Shown here piece by piece: positions 1 to 9,728 of a stretch of DNA of 64,000 nucleotides. The translations under genes were made by a program, and so were the position numbers. This DNA is from Monomorium pharaonis (taxonomy: Eukaryota; Arthropoda; Insecta; Hymenoptera; Formicidae), in contig NC_050472.1 in NCBI RefSeq assembly GCF_013373865.1, forward strand, positions 16,566,360 to 16,630,359. Direction: 5' to 3'. Below the pieces are notes generated by a model. That model ran no database searches, was not told the origin of the DNA, and worked only from the letters and a program-made list of their open reading frames with translations. Each line of letters begins with the position of its first letter. Position 1 is the first letter of the stretch.

Positions 1-1340
1 TAGTACTGTTTATTCCGAATTTTCTTAGCAACTATGTAACTTGCGCGTGAAGCGAAATTTCTGCTCCATTTCTTTGCTCTCTTATTAATTATTATTGTTA
101 TTTTTTTTCTTTCGAATAAACGCGCTGTTAATTTGTTCTACAATAGGAGTGTAAATTATTTCTTTTCTTGTCTCACTCGAACAAACGGTCGACCGTGGCC
201 TACCGCCCCGCCTCTCTGCCGAAGATTTTGGAGCGGTCGGCTGACTGCATTGTGTGAGCGTGAAACGGGACGTCAGAGTAGAAGAGTTAAGTTCGCGAGA
301 TTCCGTTGGTGATTTGACACGACGGAAGAGCGCCCAACATTTGGTAATAATTCCCGCGGATCGCTCGGCGGTAATTCGAGGGATGCTTAAGGGAATGTCC
401 ATTCTCCCTCTCCTCTTGTACCATTTTTGATTCGCATCGCGGTTCCGCGCGGCGGAACGCAATACGCATGACAATAGATAACGTAATTTGTTGCAAAAAA
501 CTTTGCAGCACGACTTATACAAACATTTTTTATATCTTTGCCTTCGTTCCACACAACACACATCCTTTAGAAAATTTTTTGAAAGATCTGAAAGATATTT
601 GAAAAATATTTTGTGTTAGATGTTTTTCGGAAAGTTTTCTGAAAGATGCTGTGCTGTATGGAGTTATCGCACACATGTTATTTTGCGATACACATACGAT
701 AACTATTACAGAACTATCGACGCTTCTCTGCTATCTCGCGACACGTAACTCTCGCAAAATTATCAACGCTTCGTCACTTTCGCAAACCTAACCTTGGCTA
801 ACCTGTCAATTTGTGTCATTCAAGGAATATTTTTGACGCTTATAACAAAAATGCAACTCGTGCGGATTGGTTTTTTCTTGTACGAGTGAATGTACTTGTG
901 CTAAAAAAGCTGACTTTTCGCCTTTGTTAATGTACTATTTTGTTAAATGTGGAAAATGATCTTTTACGCGCTCCTTTCTTGGAAAATCTCCTATTTTCTA
1001 TGGAATAATTTTCTCATTTATTATTTTACTGTTTTTATTCTCCCAATAAACGGCGTAAACCGTTCAGCAATATTTTTTCACGTGATTTTTCTGCACGCTT
1101 ACCACGTTTTTTGCACGTTTGCTTTTGTTATTATCTTTGTATGCGCGCCATTTTGTGACACGTATACGGTAACATATACGAACTCTCGCAGAGTTACCGA
1201 TGCTTTGTCGCTTTCGTGAACATAATCTTAGCTAACCTGTCAATTCATGTCACTCAGACACCAGAGCACATTATATCAAGATCGTATAAAAGATATCGAT
1301 ATATGGTGATTAGTGTCAGCAAATCAAAGATAAATATTAA
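1..1340. other. AT-rich stretch without a recognisable gene
   Basis: No protein family was recognised on either strand. A minus-strand open frame at 85-561 has no domain and ends in a run of asparagines that comes from a TTA-rich tract, so I do not treat it as a gene. The only structure seen is the direct repeat pair listed separately. Confidence 0.5.
735..1258 (+). repeat. Diverged direct repeat pair about 420 bp apart
   Basis: About 735-835 and 1156-1258 share the order: acacgtaactctcgcaaaat-like, cgcttcgtcactttcg-like, then gctaacctgtcaatt and gtgtcattca-like words. Identity looks near 80 percent by eye. The spacing suggests either two halves of an old tandem duplication or diverged ends of a small element. 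A weakly similar stretch (the acttgtgcg word with flanks) recurs near 10930-11035. Confidence 0.45.
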
Positions 1341-1996
1341 AACTTAAATACCTTTGACTATATAAGTATGGACTGCTAGTCTTTTAGACCCCCACTTTTT
1401 CTATTCACTTCTGTACTGAAATTTGTAGCTAACATCTCTGAGATTTAGATTTCGCGCTGCGCGTTTACTTGGCGCGAGCCGCTACTGTGTCTCTTGACTC
1501 CGCCCCATCGACCAAAGAGCGGGAAATATAAACACATCATAAAAAGCATTAACTAAAATAAAGTATATTTTGTACTCTATTATTAGTGTTATTAGTCGGA
1601 TTGTATATTTAAGACCGTAACCAATAAAATAATTCTTGTAGTATGTGAAAATAAACTAAAAATGATTTTAAATATAGACTCTAGCTATGAACATCAGTTT
1701 CTAAGTAGTATATAACATAAATACAGGCTTAAATGAAAATAAACTAATAATATAAAGATAATGTAATGTCAGAAGAGAAATTTAAAGTGTAAATAAGTTA
1801 CACAAATATATACATATAAAAGACTTATTGTTAAACGTAAATAATTAAAATATAGCATATGTATTTAGATATTTAAAATTAAAATATATTTAATAAAAAA
1901 ACATTTTAATAGAATAAAATTTTAACATAAAATTTTTAATACAATATAAAATATATAATAAATAATAATAATTGAACATTATTTTTTGACATAATC

Positions 1997-2048
1997 TAAC
2001 AAAAACTATTATTTTTTAATATATATTGAAAAATAATAGTTTTTGTTA
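1997..2048. repeat. Long AT-rich hairpin
   Basis: Arms of about 20 bases beginning TAACAAAAACTATTATTTTT close on a short TATATAT loop. It lies close to the centre of the inverted-repeat element around it. Confidence 0.6.
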
Positions 2049-2575
2049 AGTTATGCCGATGAAATGTATTATGCATTTTAAAGTAATATGTTTTTCATAA
2101 TAATATAATTTTATTATTAAAAATAATTAAGGAATTAATTTTATTAATATGAATCTGTGGTTTTCTATTATGCTAAGAATTTCCGTAATTTCATGAGAAT
2201 GCATATTAAAATTATTAAGCAGATACAATGTATTAAGAATACATTAACATTTCTTAATGTTTTATTTTATTAAACACATTTGGAGCATTTTATTTATTTT
2301 TTATTTATTCTAAAAAAATTGTAAACTTGTGCTGCAACGATTATTATTTTATACGTATCTAATCGTGGATACCAAAAAAATTATTACTTTCATATTATTT
2401 TTATTACTGGAAAATAAAAAAACAATAAAAATGTTGTTTTAATAAACATCCATTTTATTAATACTAATATATAATTCTGAATATTGTTCATAAACTCTAA
2501 ACGCTCTGAGCACAGGCTTCATAACGTTTATAACAGCTTAGCTGCGTTCAGAACGTTATCTGAGTACTCTTGGGC

Positions 2576-2624
2576 ATCATTCTATCCTTGTTGTTCGTTG
2601 AATGTGAGACAAGGATAGAATGAT
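2576..2624. repeat. Perfect 16-bp stem-loop
   Basis: ATCATTCTATCCTTGT at 2576-2591 is perfectly inverted at 2609-2624, leaving a 17-base loop. This is probably the remnant of a small MITE inside the larger inverted-repeat element. Confidence 0.6.
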
Positions 2625-4280
2625 ATAAGAACATTTGGTGACGTTTCTAAACGTAGCCCTGACGTTATTTTAATTCTCCAATTTCTCAATTGGTTGATGG
2701 TGGCGCGACACATTTTAGCTACCAGTCTAAAGTTAGCTACTGGCAGTCCATATTTATATAGTTAAAGTTAAATACGTTATAATATTTGAAAATGACAGCA
2801 ATCTTACATCTCCAAATTGCAAAAGAGAAACTCTTGCTACAAAAATAAATAAAATATTTAAATATGTACAACAAAGACAAATATTACTAAATATGAAATT
2901 TGTTTATTTATTAAAAAACTATACTGGCGCAAAAAAACAAGACAAACATTTTGACCGAATTTTTAGGCAATCTTCAAAATAATGCAACTTTGTGAAAAAT
3001 CATCCAAATTATATGTACTTTTTTTAAATTAAAGGTCAAAGACTCTACTTTGAGAATCCCTAGGCGAAAGTTTGATTTGTTAAGTGTGAACTTTTTGTAT
3101 CGCATAAAAACCAAACATGTTTTTTTTTATTTAAAAAAAAGGAACAGTTTGTTATCATTTTTCACAAGTTTCTTGTTAAAATCTTGCTAATATTAATCCA
3201 GATTCTTAAAATTCTTTCTTTTCTAAGCAATTAAAAAAAAAACATGTCGCTACGATGTTTTTTGTTGATTGCACACGAGTTTGAAATTTGCACTGAATTT
3301 TAGGGTATTTTGACGAATAAATACGATTTTTTTTTAATATCATAAATTTTGAGTATCAATAATATTACACATTAATTTTATTCGTGTTTAACTCAATCAT
3401 ACTGCCGTCATCAGAGTGACCCGATGTGCACCACGTGGAAGTTGACGATCGAATTTTACACATATAAAAACGGGCCGATTTTTTATTCATATATACATTT
3501 TATCCGTTCAACACAAAAAACCTCGAGGTTATTTCTCATATAAAAAAATGTTTCAGATAAGATTTCTTTATCTGTTAGAAGATTAATTTATCGTGCCCTC
3601 AAATCGACGTTTGAAGTCAGAATTGTGAATGTCATTTAGAGGTCAACTTGCGATTTTCAGGAAAATATTTTTTAACTGATGTCGGATATGTATTTCTGAG
3701 GTCTCTGAATGCAGAGTACACGTATATACGGGAGTATTTTATTAACGTTAACGTTATCTTATGTCAACACGATTTTATCTTGCCTTATATTTTATATATC
3801 CGATAATCTTATAACAATATTTCAAATATAGATACTACCTATTTCTGAAATGCTGCGGTATTTACTATGATTTTTTAAATAGTTTTAGTAGTGATAACTT
3901 TTTCACTGAGATATTTTACAGATTACATAATTGTTATTGAGCTACGAAAAATTGTTATCAAAAGTAGTATTCTGTGATTTTTTTGATTAAATGTATAACC
4001 GTGCCTTCGGAGCTGTCCAGCGTATTTATACAAAGAAACACGCTTACAGAGATTGACCTACTCTCTACTCTCGTAGGTCAAGCGTTAAACAAAGATAATA
4101 TAAAAGACAAAGACATGCGTGCGCAGTAACGCTAAGCACATGCGCCCGTAGGAATGCGAAAGTGGGAGAACATAGTTTCCCTTCAGCGCACCTACACGAA
4201 GACCACCAGAGGGAACCCATACTTACAGAGAGCGTGCTTATAGAGAGACACGATTGTAGATGAAAAGCATTGACTTTTTT

Positions 4281-4460
4281 TGGGTAGTTGCTTGTTGGAC
4301 AGTCCTTTTCTGGATAATTAACGAGCATTTATATTGTTTGCTGTTATCGTTCTTTAACAGTCCTTTTTAGGATAGTTGGAGAGCATTTTTTTCAGGTGGC
4401 TAGTTGCTTGCTCAACAGTCCTTTTTAGGATAGTTAGCAACTATTTACATTGTTTTACGA
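4281..4460 (+). repeat. Three tandem copies of a unit of about 58 bp
   Basis: Each copy carries an ACAGTCCTTTT core followed by (C/A)GGATA(A/G)TT and a GCATTT-like end, at about 4300, 4360 and 4420. The array lies just upstream of the transposase remnant and may be part of the element's sub-terminal region. Confidence 0.6.
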
Positions 4461-4489
4461 ATTATATTTTGTAATTATTGTGATCTTAA

Positions 4490-6046
4490 GTGTTTCTATA
4501 CAACAGAATTATATTTCTACATAGTTTTTCGATCCAATTAAAAAAAAAGCCTTTCACTAACTGTTTAGGTTGTGATGAACAAAAACGATCTAAAACTTAC
4601 AGGTTTTATTCTACTGATGCTATAGACAACCGATTAAGTATTATTAATAAGTTACGTGTTTCCGGTAATGCAAAAAAACGTAAACTAAGTGAATTAGATA
4701 CAGTTCCAGCACAAAGTAAAATCTGCAAAAGTTGCTACTTTCTAAATAAAAAACTAGATAATTCTGATCCAAATACCCCTGATTTGTCAATTTATAAAAA
4801 AGGACTTAATTCACGCAATTGATGTACATTTGCTTGTACGAATATTGATAATTTAATTTCTGTGCCGATTTAAATTCATTGTGACTTTCTCATGAATTAC
4901 AAATTTTTCATTCAACTTGATGCTCATCTATGCAGTAATTATATTGGAGTAAGCAATTACTGGCCACTTGTCAAGCAAGTATTAAATAAAGTTCTACGTG
5001 AAGATCGCAAAACGATAAGTGATTTTATGTTTGGATACTATCAAAAACTCAGAAAAAAATTAAATCAGACTATCTTTAATATTGATTATATGGATTTTAT
5101 TGAAAACGACACTTTAAGGCTTGGTTTGCTTATGATAAACCGCAATTTGAAAAAAATCTGCACCTTTATGCGAACATGTCAGCTTAAGCATGTAGCAGTT
5201 TTTTATGCAAATTGCGCACTGCACTCTCTAATAATCAACTTGCTTTTTTATTTACTGTTAGTGAACGAACCATTGCGAATTATATGACTAATGCTAAAAA
5301 AAATCTATTTGAAAACTTTGTGCCTCAATTTATAAATAATAACGATCGCTCTGTGCTTGTGAATCACACTCCTATGGCTAAGAAATTATTTGATATTCTA
5401 GATGACAAAGCTTGTTGTATCTTTGATGCTACATATCATCTCGCCCACAAATCAAAGAATTTCGCAGGACAAAAACAATTATGGAGTGAGCAGAAAAATA
5501 TGCCCTTAGTGTAGGGATAAGCATTAGTAAAACCTATGGTTGGTTGCACATCTGATGGTTATGTTTTGTTTGTTCTTAGTCCGTTTGCTGCAAAGCATAA
5601 TGACGAGACTATATTGAAAGAATGTTTCGAAACAAATCAACATGTAATAAACACTCTCTGAAGGTGACATTATATTAGTTGACAGAAGCTTTCGAGATGT
5701 TATGGAATTTTTGAGAAAGGAAAAAAAATTGAACGTTTACTGTCCTGGCCTAGGTCAATTAAACACTCTATAAACAAATTTATCACGATTTGTTACAAAA
5801 GTACGATGGATTGTTGAACAAGTTTTTGGTAGACTGAAAAACAAGTTTAAAATCTTTGCCTTGCCAGCTCACAATGCGATATTTGAGCATGATTAGTGCA
5901 TGAAGCACTTTTAATTGCTTTTGCATTATTAAATTTGTTTCGTGAACCAATCCTCTCTGACAAAATACATCCTGATATTGCCAATGTGATGAAATCACGT
6001 CTGAATGTGCTTAATCTTTTGAAAGAAGTAGCTCAACAATTTAATC
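4490..6046 (+). pseudogene. ISL2EU-like DDE transposase, degraded
   Basis: Domains are readable in order across frameshifts and stops. An N-terminal stretch has two CxxC pairs (NCLGC, ICKSC). A helix-turn-helix follows (SNNQLAFLFTVSERTIANYM, about 5221-5285). Then comes a DDE_Tnp_4-type catalytic core: first aspartate in CIFDATY (codon 5424-5426), second in VDRSFRDV (codon 5681-5683), glutamate in RWIVEQVFGRLK (codon 5815-5817). All three catalytic residues survive. The gene is nevertheless dead: there is a stop at about 4820, a frame change near 5215, a stop near 5514 and several more downstream. The C-terminus is cut by the fold-back element at 6050. In the active state such a protein would cut and paste DNA in the nucleus. 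Confidence 0.85.
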
Positions 6047-6223
6047 TTACAAGGGGACCTTACGGGTCATGGAACACCGATTTTTTTTATACTTATAGGA
6101 TTTGAAGATCAGTACCCGGACTTCAATTTCCTAAAGCAGTACGACGCGCTTCTCAAAAATACTCGAGAAAATCGATTTTGAAGATTTCCGATATCTGTAA
6201 GTACAAAAAATTTTAACCTATTG

Positions 6224-6299
6224 TCAGAGCCGCTCGTAGCCGAGCGCACAGAGCTCTAGTTTCGTAAGCGCGGAGTCGCTGGTTCGATTCTCGCTCTGG
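6224..6299 (+). other. tRNA-like sequence with Pol III A and B boxes
   Basis: A CAGAGC/GCTCTG acceptor-like stem closes the unit. TAGCCGAGCGC resembles an A box and GGTTCGATTC a B box. The D and anticodon arms do not fold canonically, so I read it as tRNA-derived, not as a functional tRNA gene. Confidence 0.55.
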
Positions 6300-6806
6300 C
6301 CTCAATTTTTTTTTCATAAGTTAATAAAGTTTTTTTTTAAATCCGATATCTTAACATTTATCAAATTGAAATGCTAATTAATTATTAAATATTTATTTGT
6401 TATTTTTTAAATAAAAATTAAATTGGCTCATGTAATACTGACGAGTAATGTCAAATGTATTTATTATTAATATATTTTATAACATACATGAATTAATAAC
6501 TCATAAAAATTAAACAACCATTTTTATAAATATTATTTTTGTTTTTTATATTATTTTTGTATTTACTTGTAATCTCTTAAAAAGTATTTTATTTTCTTTA
6601 ATGTTTTCCATTTTTTGTACCAAATTTTAATTTATTATAAATATTCGCATTTTCAATCAAGTAGTAATTAAAAATAAAAAAATGTTAATTTTTATTTAAA
6701 AAATAACAAATAAATATTTAATAATTAATTAGCATTTCAATTTGATAAATGTTAAGATATAGGATTAAAAAAAAAACTTTATTAACTTATGAAAAAAAAA
6801 TTGAGG

Positions 6807-6882
6807 CCAGAGCGAGAATCGAACCAGCGACTCCGCGCTTACGAAACTAGAGCTCTGTGCGCTCGGCTACGAGCGGCTCTGA
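6807..6882 (-). other. tRNA-like sequence, inverted partner
   Basis: Near-perfect reverse complement of the unit at 6224-6299, in the opposite arm of the fold-back element. A-box and B-box words are intact. Confidence 0.55.
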
Positions 6883-7056
6883 CAATAGGTTAAAATTTTC
6901 TGTACTTACAGATATCGGAGATCTTCAAAATCGATTTTCTCGAGTATTTTTGAGAAGCGCGTCGTACTGCTTTAGGAAATTGAAGTCCGGGTACTGATCT
7001 TTAAATCCTATAAGTATAAAAAAAATCGGTGTTCCATGACCCGTAAGGTCCCCTTG

Positions 7057-7573
7057 TTAGATCTCACTTAGATCACAACTTAGATCTCCATATCTTGAAA
7101 TTGAATACCGTGTGATAGACAACGAGGAAAATAATAAGTTGTTTCGATTTCCACAATTAACAATCAATAATTTATATTACATTAGTTTAGGTCCGTGCCA
7201 GATAAATAATGCGATTTCTTATTACGCTGAACACGAAAAAGAAGGAATTTTTTTAGTGCAGAAATTCCAGCCTGATCGAAGACATATAACAGCTGCTTTG
7301 AATTATTTTGATTACGGCATTATAGTTCAAAGTCCTTTGTTAATTAAAACATATATGACATCTCGTTACCGGGGAGGCAAGTTTTATCATATTTTCGTCC
7401 TGATAGATAGAAAGAAAAGAGGTCGAGAATCGATAATAGAATAATGTTGCACATGCGAGAGTGGTTCACGCACAGTAGGCTGTTGCAGCCATATCATGAC
7501 TGTGATTTGGTACCTCGGATATGGTCAATATCATGATTTAAAAGTATCAAATCCAAAAATATACAATATATAT
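7057..7573 (+). pseudogene. SWIM zinc-finger protein of the ISL2EU-like element, broken
   Basis: The frame from about 7090 reads through a conserved block (YYAEHEKEG; later the region where the family usually has SRH...KTY, here TSRYRGGKFYH). After one stop (TAA, 7442-7444) it continues in frame into CCTCESGSRTVGCCSH, a SWIM-type CxC...CxH zinc-binding motif, and then into VIWYLGY. The single stop falls just before the first SWIM cysteines. The frame is then cut at 7573 by an LTR element. The 5' part is missing where the fold-back element sits. ISL2EU-type transposons are known to pair a transposase with a second protein; same strand and order agree with that. The role of the SWIM protein is not known to me. 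Confidence 0.7.
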
Positions 7574-7783
7574 TGTTACGCACGCTTCCGGAAAGAACTG
7601 AGACACCACTGACAACTTTAACTACTTTTTAATGTAACACGGTAATAGAGAGAAATACATTTGAACAGTTTGACAGCTCGGAGTCAAGTCGCTAAGACAC
7701 TTGTTTTTAAAACAACAGCCCATCGTCAAGGAACGACACACGGCCTCCTCAGTACCAGGGTGTCCAGCAGCGCGGGCGTAATA
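7574..7783 (-). repeat. LTR 1 (3' side of the complex)
   Basis: 210 bp starting TGTTACGCACGC and ending GGGCGTAATA, where the usual terminal CA has mutated to TA. It closely matches 9512-9728. A purine tract on the minus strand adjoins it at 7784-7800. Confidence 0.7.
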
Positions 7784-8053
7784 CTACTCTCCCTCTTTAA
7801 GATTGTCGTCCCGATAATCCAAGAGGGTAGTCTTAAAGCGGTTTTCCGTTCCCCTGGCTAAAACACAAAAGTTCCAAGATGACCTTCTGCTCTCCGAGCT
7901 TTGTCTCAGGTTACCGAGCGCCGCCCCCAAATTGGTCCCAATTTGACTGCGGGGAAATCCAGGACCTCCATCCTTTTCCAAAAGTTTTTTTTGGCGGATT
8001 TTTTGGCCACTATTCGGCATTTCTTGAAGAAGAGACGACCACTCTCTCCAAAA

Positions 8054-8275
8054 TGTTACGCGCGCGCTCGCGGAAAGGAAAAAGACACACAACACTTATA
8101 ATTCAAGCGACTTTATTCCAGCGGTTATTTACACAACTGTCCAAATCCGAAACCGAGATACAATTCCTTGTTTATTTGTGTTGTCAAGCTCATGACAGTT
8201 GACAACGCTCTTCACGAAAATCAATATATCGATCGGTCAGAACAGCTGACCGATCAAACGGGCAGGGGCGTAACA
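8054..8275 (-). repeat. LTR 2 (middle, different subfamily)
   Basis: 222 bp from TGTTACGCGCGC to GGGGCGTAACA. It shares its ends with LTR 1 and LTR 3 but differs inside. A primer-binding-type word lies on one side and a purine tract on the other, so it serves both flanking internal segments. Confidence 0.65.
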
Positions 8276-9511
8276 CTGTCCCCTTTCTTCAAAAGTTGTC
8301 GTCCTGACAACTAGGTATCGAAAAAAAACTTCTAGCTGCGATGCTCTAGGAGCCACGACCCTACTCTACCTCGAACTGCTGTCCGAGTTACCGAGCCTGC
8401 CGTTTTAGATTCCAACATCCAACCTCGGAAAGGACTTTCTTCTCGTTTCCTCTCTGAAGAATAGTTGGTTCTCCAAAACTTTAGAAGGTCGATCCCGCGA
8501 AGAGAAACTCCTTTTCAGCGGTGCCTCCTCTTCATTTCTTCGGACAAGAGGGGGGTAATCACCGTGGACCCGTCATCCCGAAGGACTCCTCAAGTCCCTG
8601 CCTCGGCATTTACCCTACGTCCCACGGAAAAACCACGGCTCAAAAACCGTGGGCAAGGCAGTCTTCTTAATAACAAATTCACTCTCTCTTCCTCTCTCCC
8701 TTTGAAGAATTCCACTGCCGTTTGCTTTTTGTAGCAATTCCGCCTTCCGAAAAATTTCTGAAATTTGAAACAAACGAACAGCCTTAAACGAACATAAATT
8801 CGAAACAGTAACGTCCTTAAGCTGACGCACTTAAACTTTTAAGAAACGGACCCGCTCTCCCCTAACGAGTCGCCGCACTCCGAGACCAGAATTCTCCCCG
8901 CCGAATCGGCCCCGCGAAGCTTGGCAAAATTCAATTCATCCCCCAAAACGACGGGCATTTCCCGCGGAAATGCCCCATTCAACCCACATTCTTTTTAACA
9001 TGGCGCTAGAGATCTATTGTTTCCATGGTCTCATCCCAACCGACCGCGCGCGAAAAGAAAGAAAATTGCGTGGGAAATTCACGCAGAGGCACCGATTTGA
9101 CAAACGTGACAGATTTTACTTTAAAGCCGTGCGGCGCTGTCCTACGTCCGCATTTACACTCGCGCAAGGAAAATTACCGGCGCGCTTGACGGAGCCCCGT
9201 CCGCGGAAATATTATGGGAACAACTTAGCTGGTTTAAATTCTTCATGTCCCTTCGCGGGTACCGCCACGAGCTGAGAACGGATCCTTCTGGTATCGAAGC
9301 AGCCCCTGACGTCCTCATGCCGCTCCTCCCTCAATTACTGCAGCTTCGCGCGAAGCGAATCAGCCTTCATCGTTGCACTTGTCGGTGTCCGAAACTGAAT
9401 CTTCCTCAAGGAATGTGTGGTTGATATCTCTTACTCTCGCACTAGGAGTCACCAAAAATTCGCGCGCGTTACGCAGGATTTGTCAAACGGATCCCGGATG
9501 AACCCCCAAAA

Positions 9512-9728
9512 TGTTACGCACGCTCCCGGAAAGAACTGAGGAGATAGGACACCACTGAGAACTTTAACAACTCTTTAATGTAACACGGTAGTACAGAGAA
9601 ATACGTTCGAACAGTTTGACAGCTTGAAGTCAAGTCACTACGGCACTTGTTTTTAAAACAACAATCCGTCGTCAAGGAACGACACACAGCCTTCTTAGTA
9701 CCGGGCGTCCAGCAGCGCGGGCGTAACA
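9512..9728 (-). repeat. LTR 3 (5' side of the complex)
   Basis: 217 bp from TGTTACGCACGC to GGGCGTAACA, with the inferred primer binding site on its left (minus-strand TTTTGGGGGTTC). It is followed by ATAT, which also precedes LTR 1. Confidence 0.7.

Larger units (their letters stand above)
1341..2776. mobile_element. Inverted-repeat element (MITE-like)
   Basis: The word ACTATATAAGTATGGACTGC at 1357-1376 recurs inverted at 2743-2762 with one mismatch over 20 bases, and weaker similarity extends outward on both sides. The interior is very AT-rich and has no open frame. Near the middle lies a hairpin (1997-2048) whose arms both contain AAAAACTATTATTTTT. The layout, matching ends with a foldable centre and no coding, fits a non-autonomous DNA element. 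The exact termini and target duplication could not be fixed. Confidence 0.45.
6050..7056. mobile_element. Fold-back element with two tRNA-like units, copy 1
   Basis: The ends CAAGGGGACCTTACGGGTCA and its complement are perfectly inverted and bracketed by a TTA duplication (6047-6049, 7057-7059), a size typical of PIF/Harbinger targets. The inverted arms run for more than 300 bp and each contains a tRNA-like sequence, so the two units point toward each other. There is no open frame. The element interrupts the ISL2EU-like cassette between its two genes. A second copy lies at 20186-21267. I infer a non-autonomous DNA transposon that captured a tRNA-derived segment. Confidence 0.8.
7574..9728 (-). 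mobile_element. Three-LTR retrotransposon complex (gypsy-like, non-autonomous)
   Basis: Three LTR-like blocks, each beginning TGTTACG and ending GTAACA or a variant, alternate with two short internal segments. Read on the minus strand, each internal segment starts with a primer-binding-side word (TTTTGGGGGTTC or TTTTGGAGAG directly after an LTR) and ends with a purine tract directly before the next LTR (GAAGAAAGGGGACAG; GAGGGAGAGTAG). The outer two LTRs are alike and bracketed by ATAT. The longer internal segment (8276-9511) has only a short gag-like remnant and no polymerase. The order LTR-internal-LTR-internal-LTR suggests recombination or integration of a second element. Orientation is minus by tract positions. 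Confidence 0.7.

Noticed and set aside
4065..4328. Minus-strand open frame near the tandem 58-bp repeats
   Set aside because: No domain, and it overlaps the sub-terminal repeat region of the transposon.
6224..6299. Functional tRNA gene
   Set aside because: The D arm and anticodon arm do not fold normally, and the unit recurs inside mobile elements; tRNA-derived sequence is the better reading.
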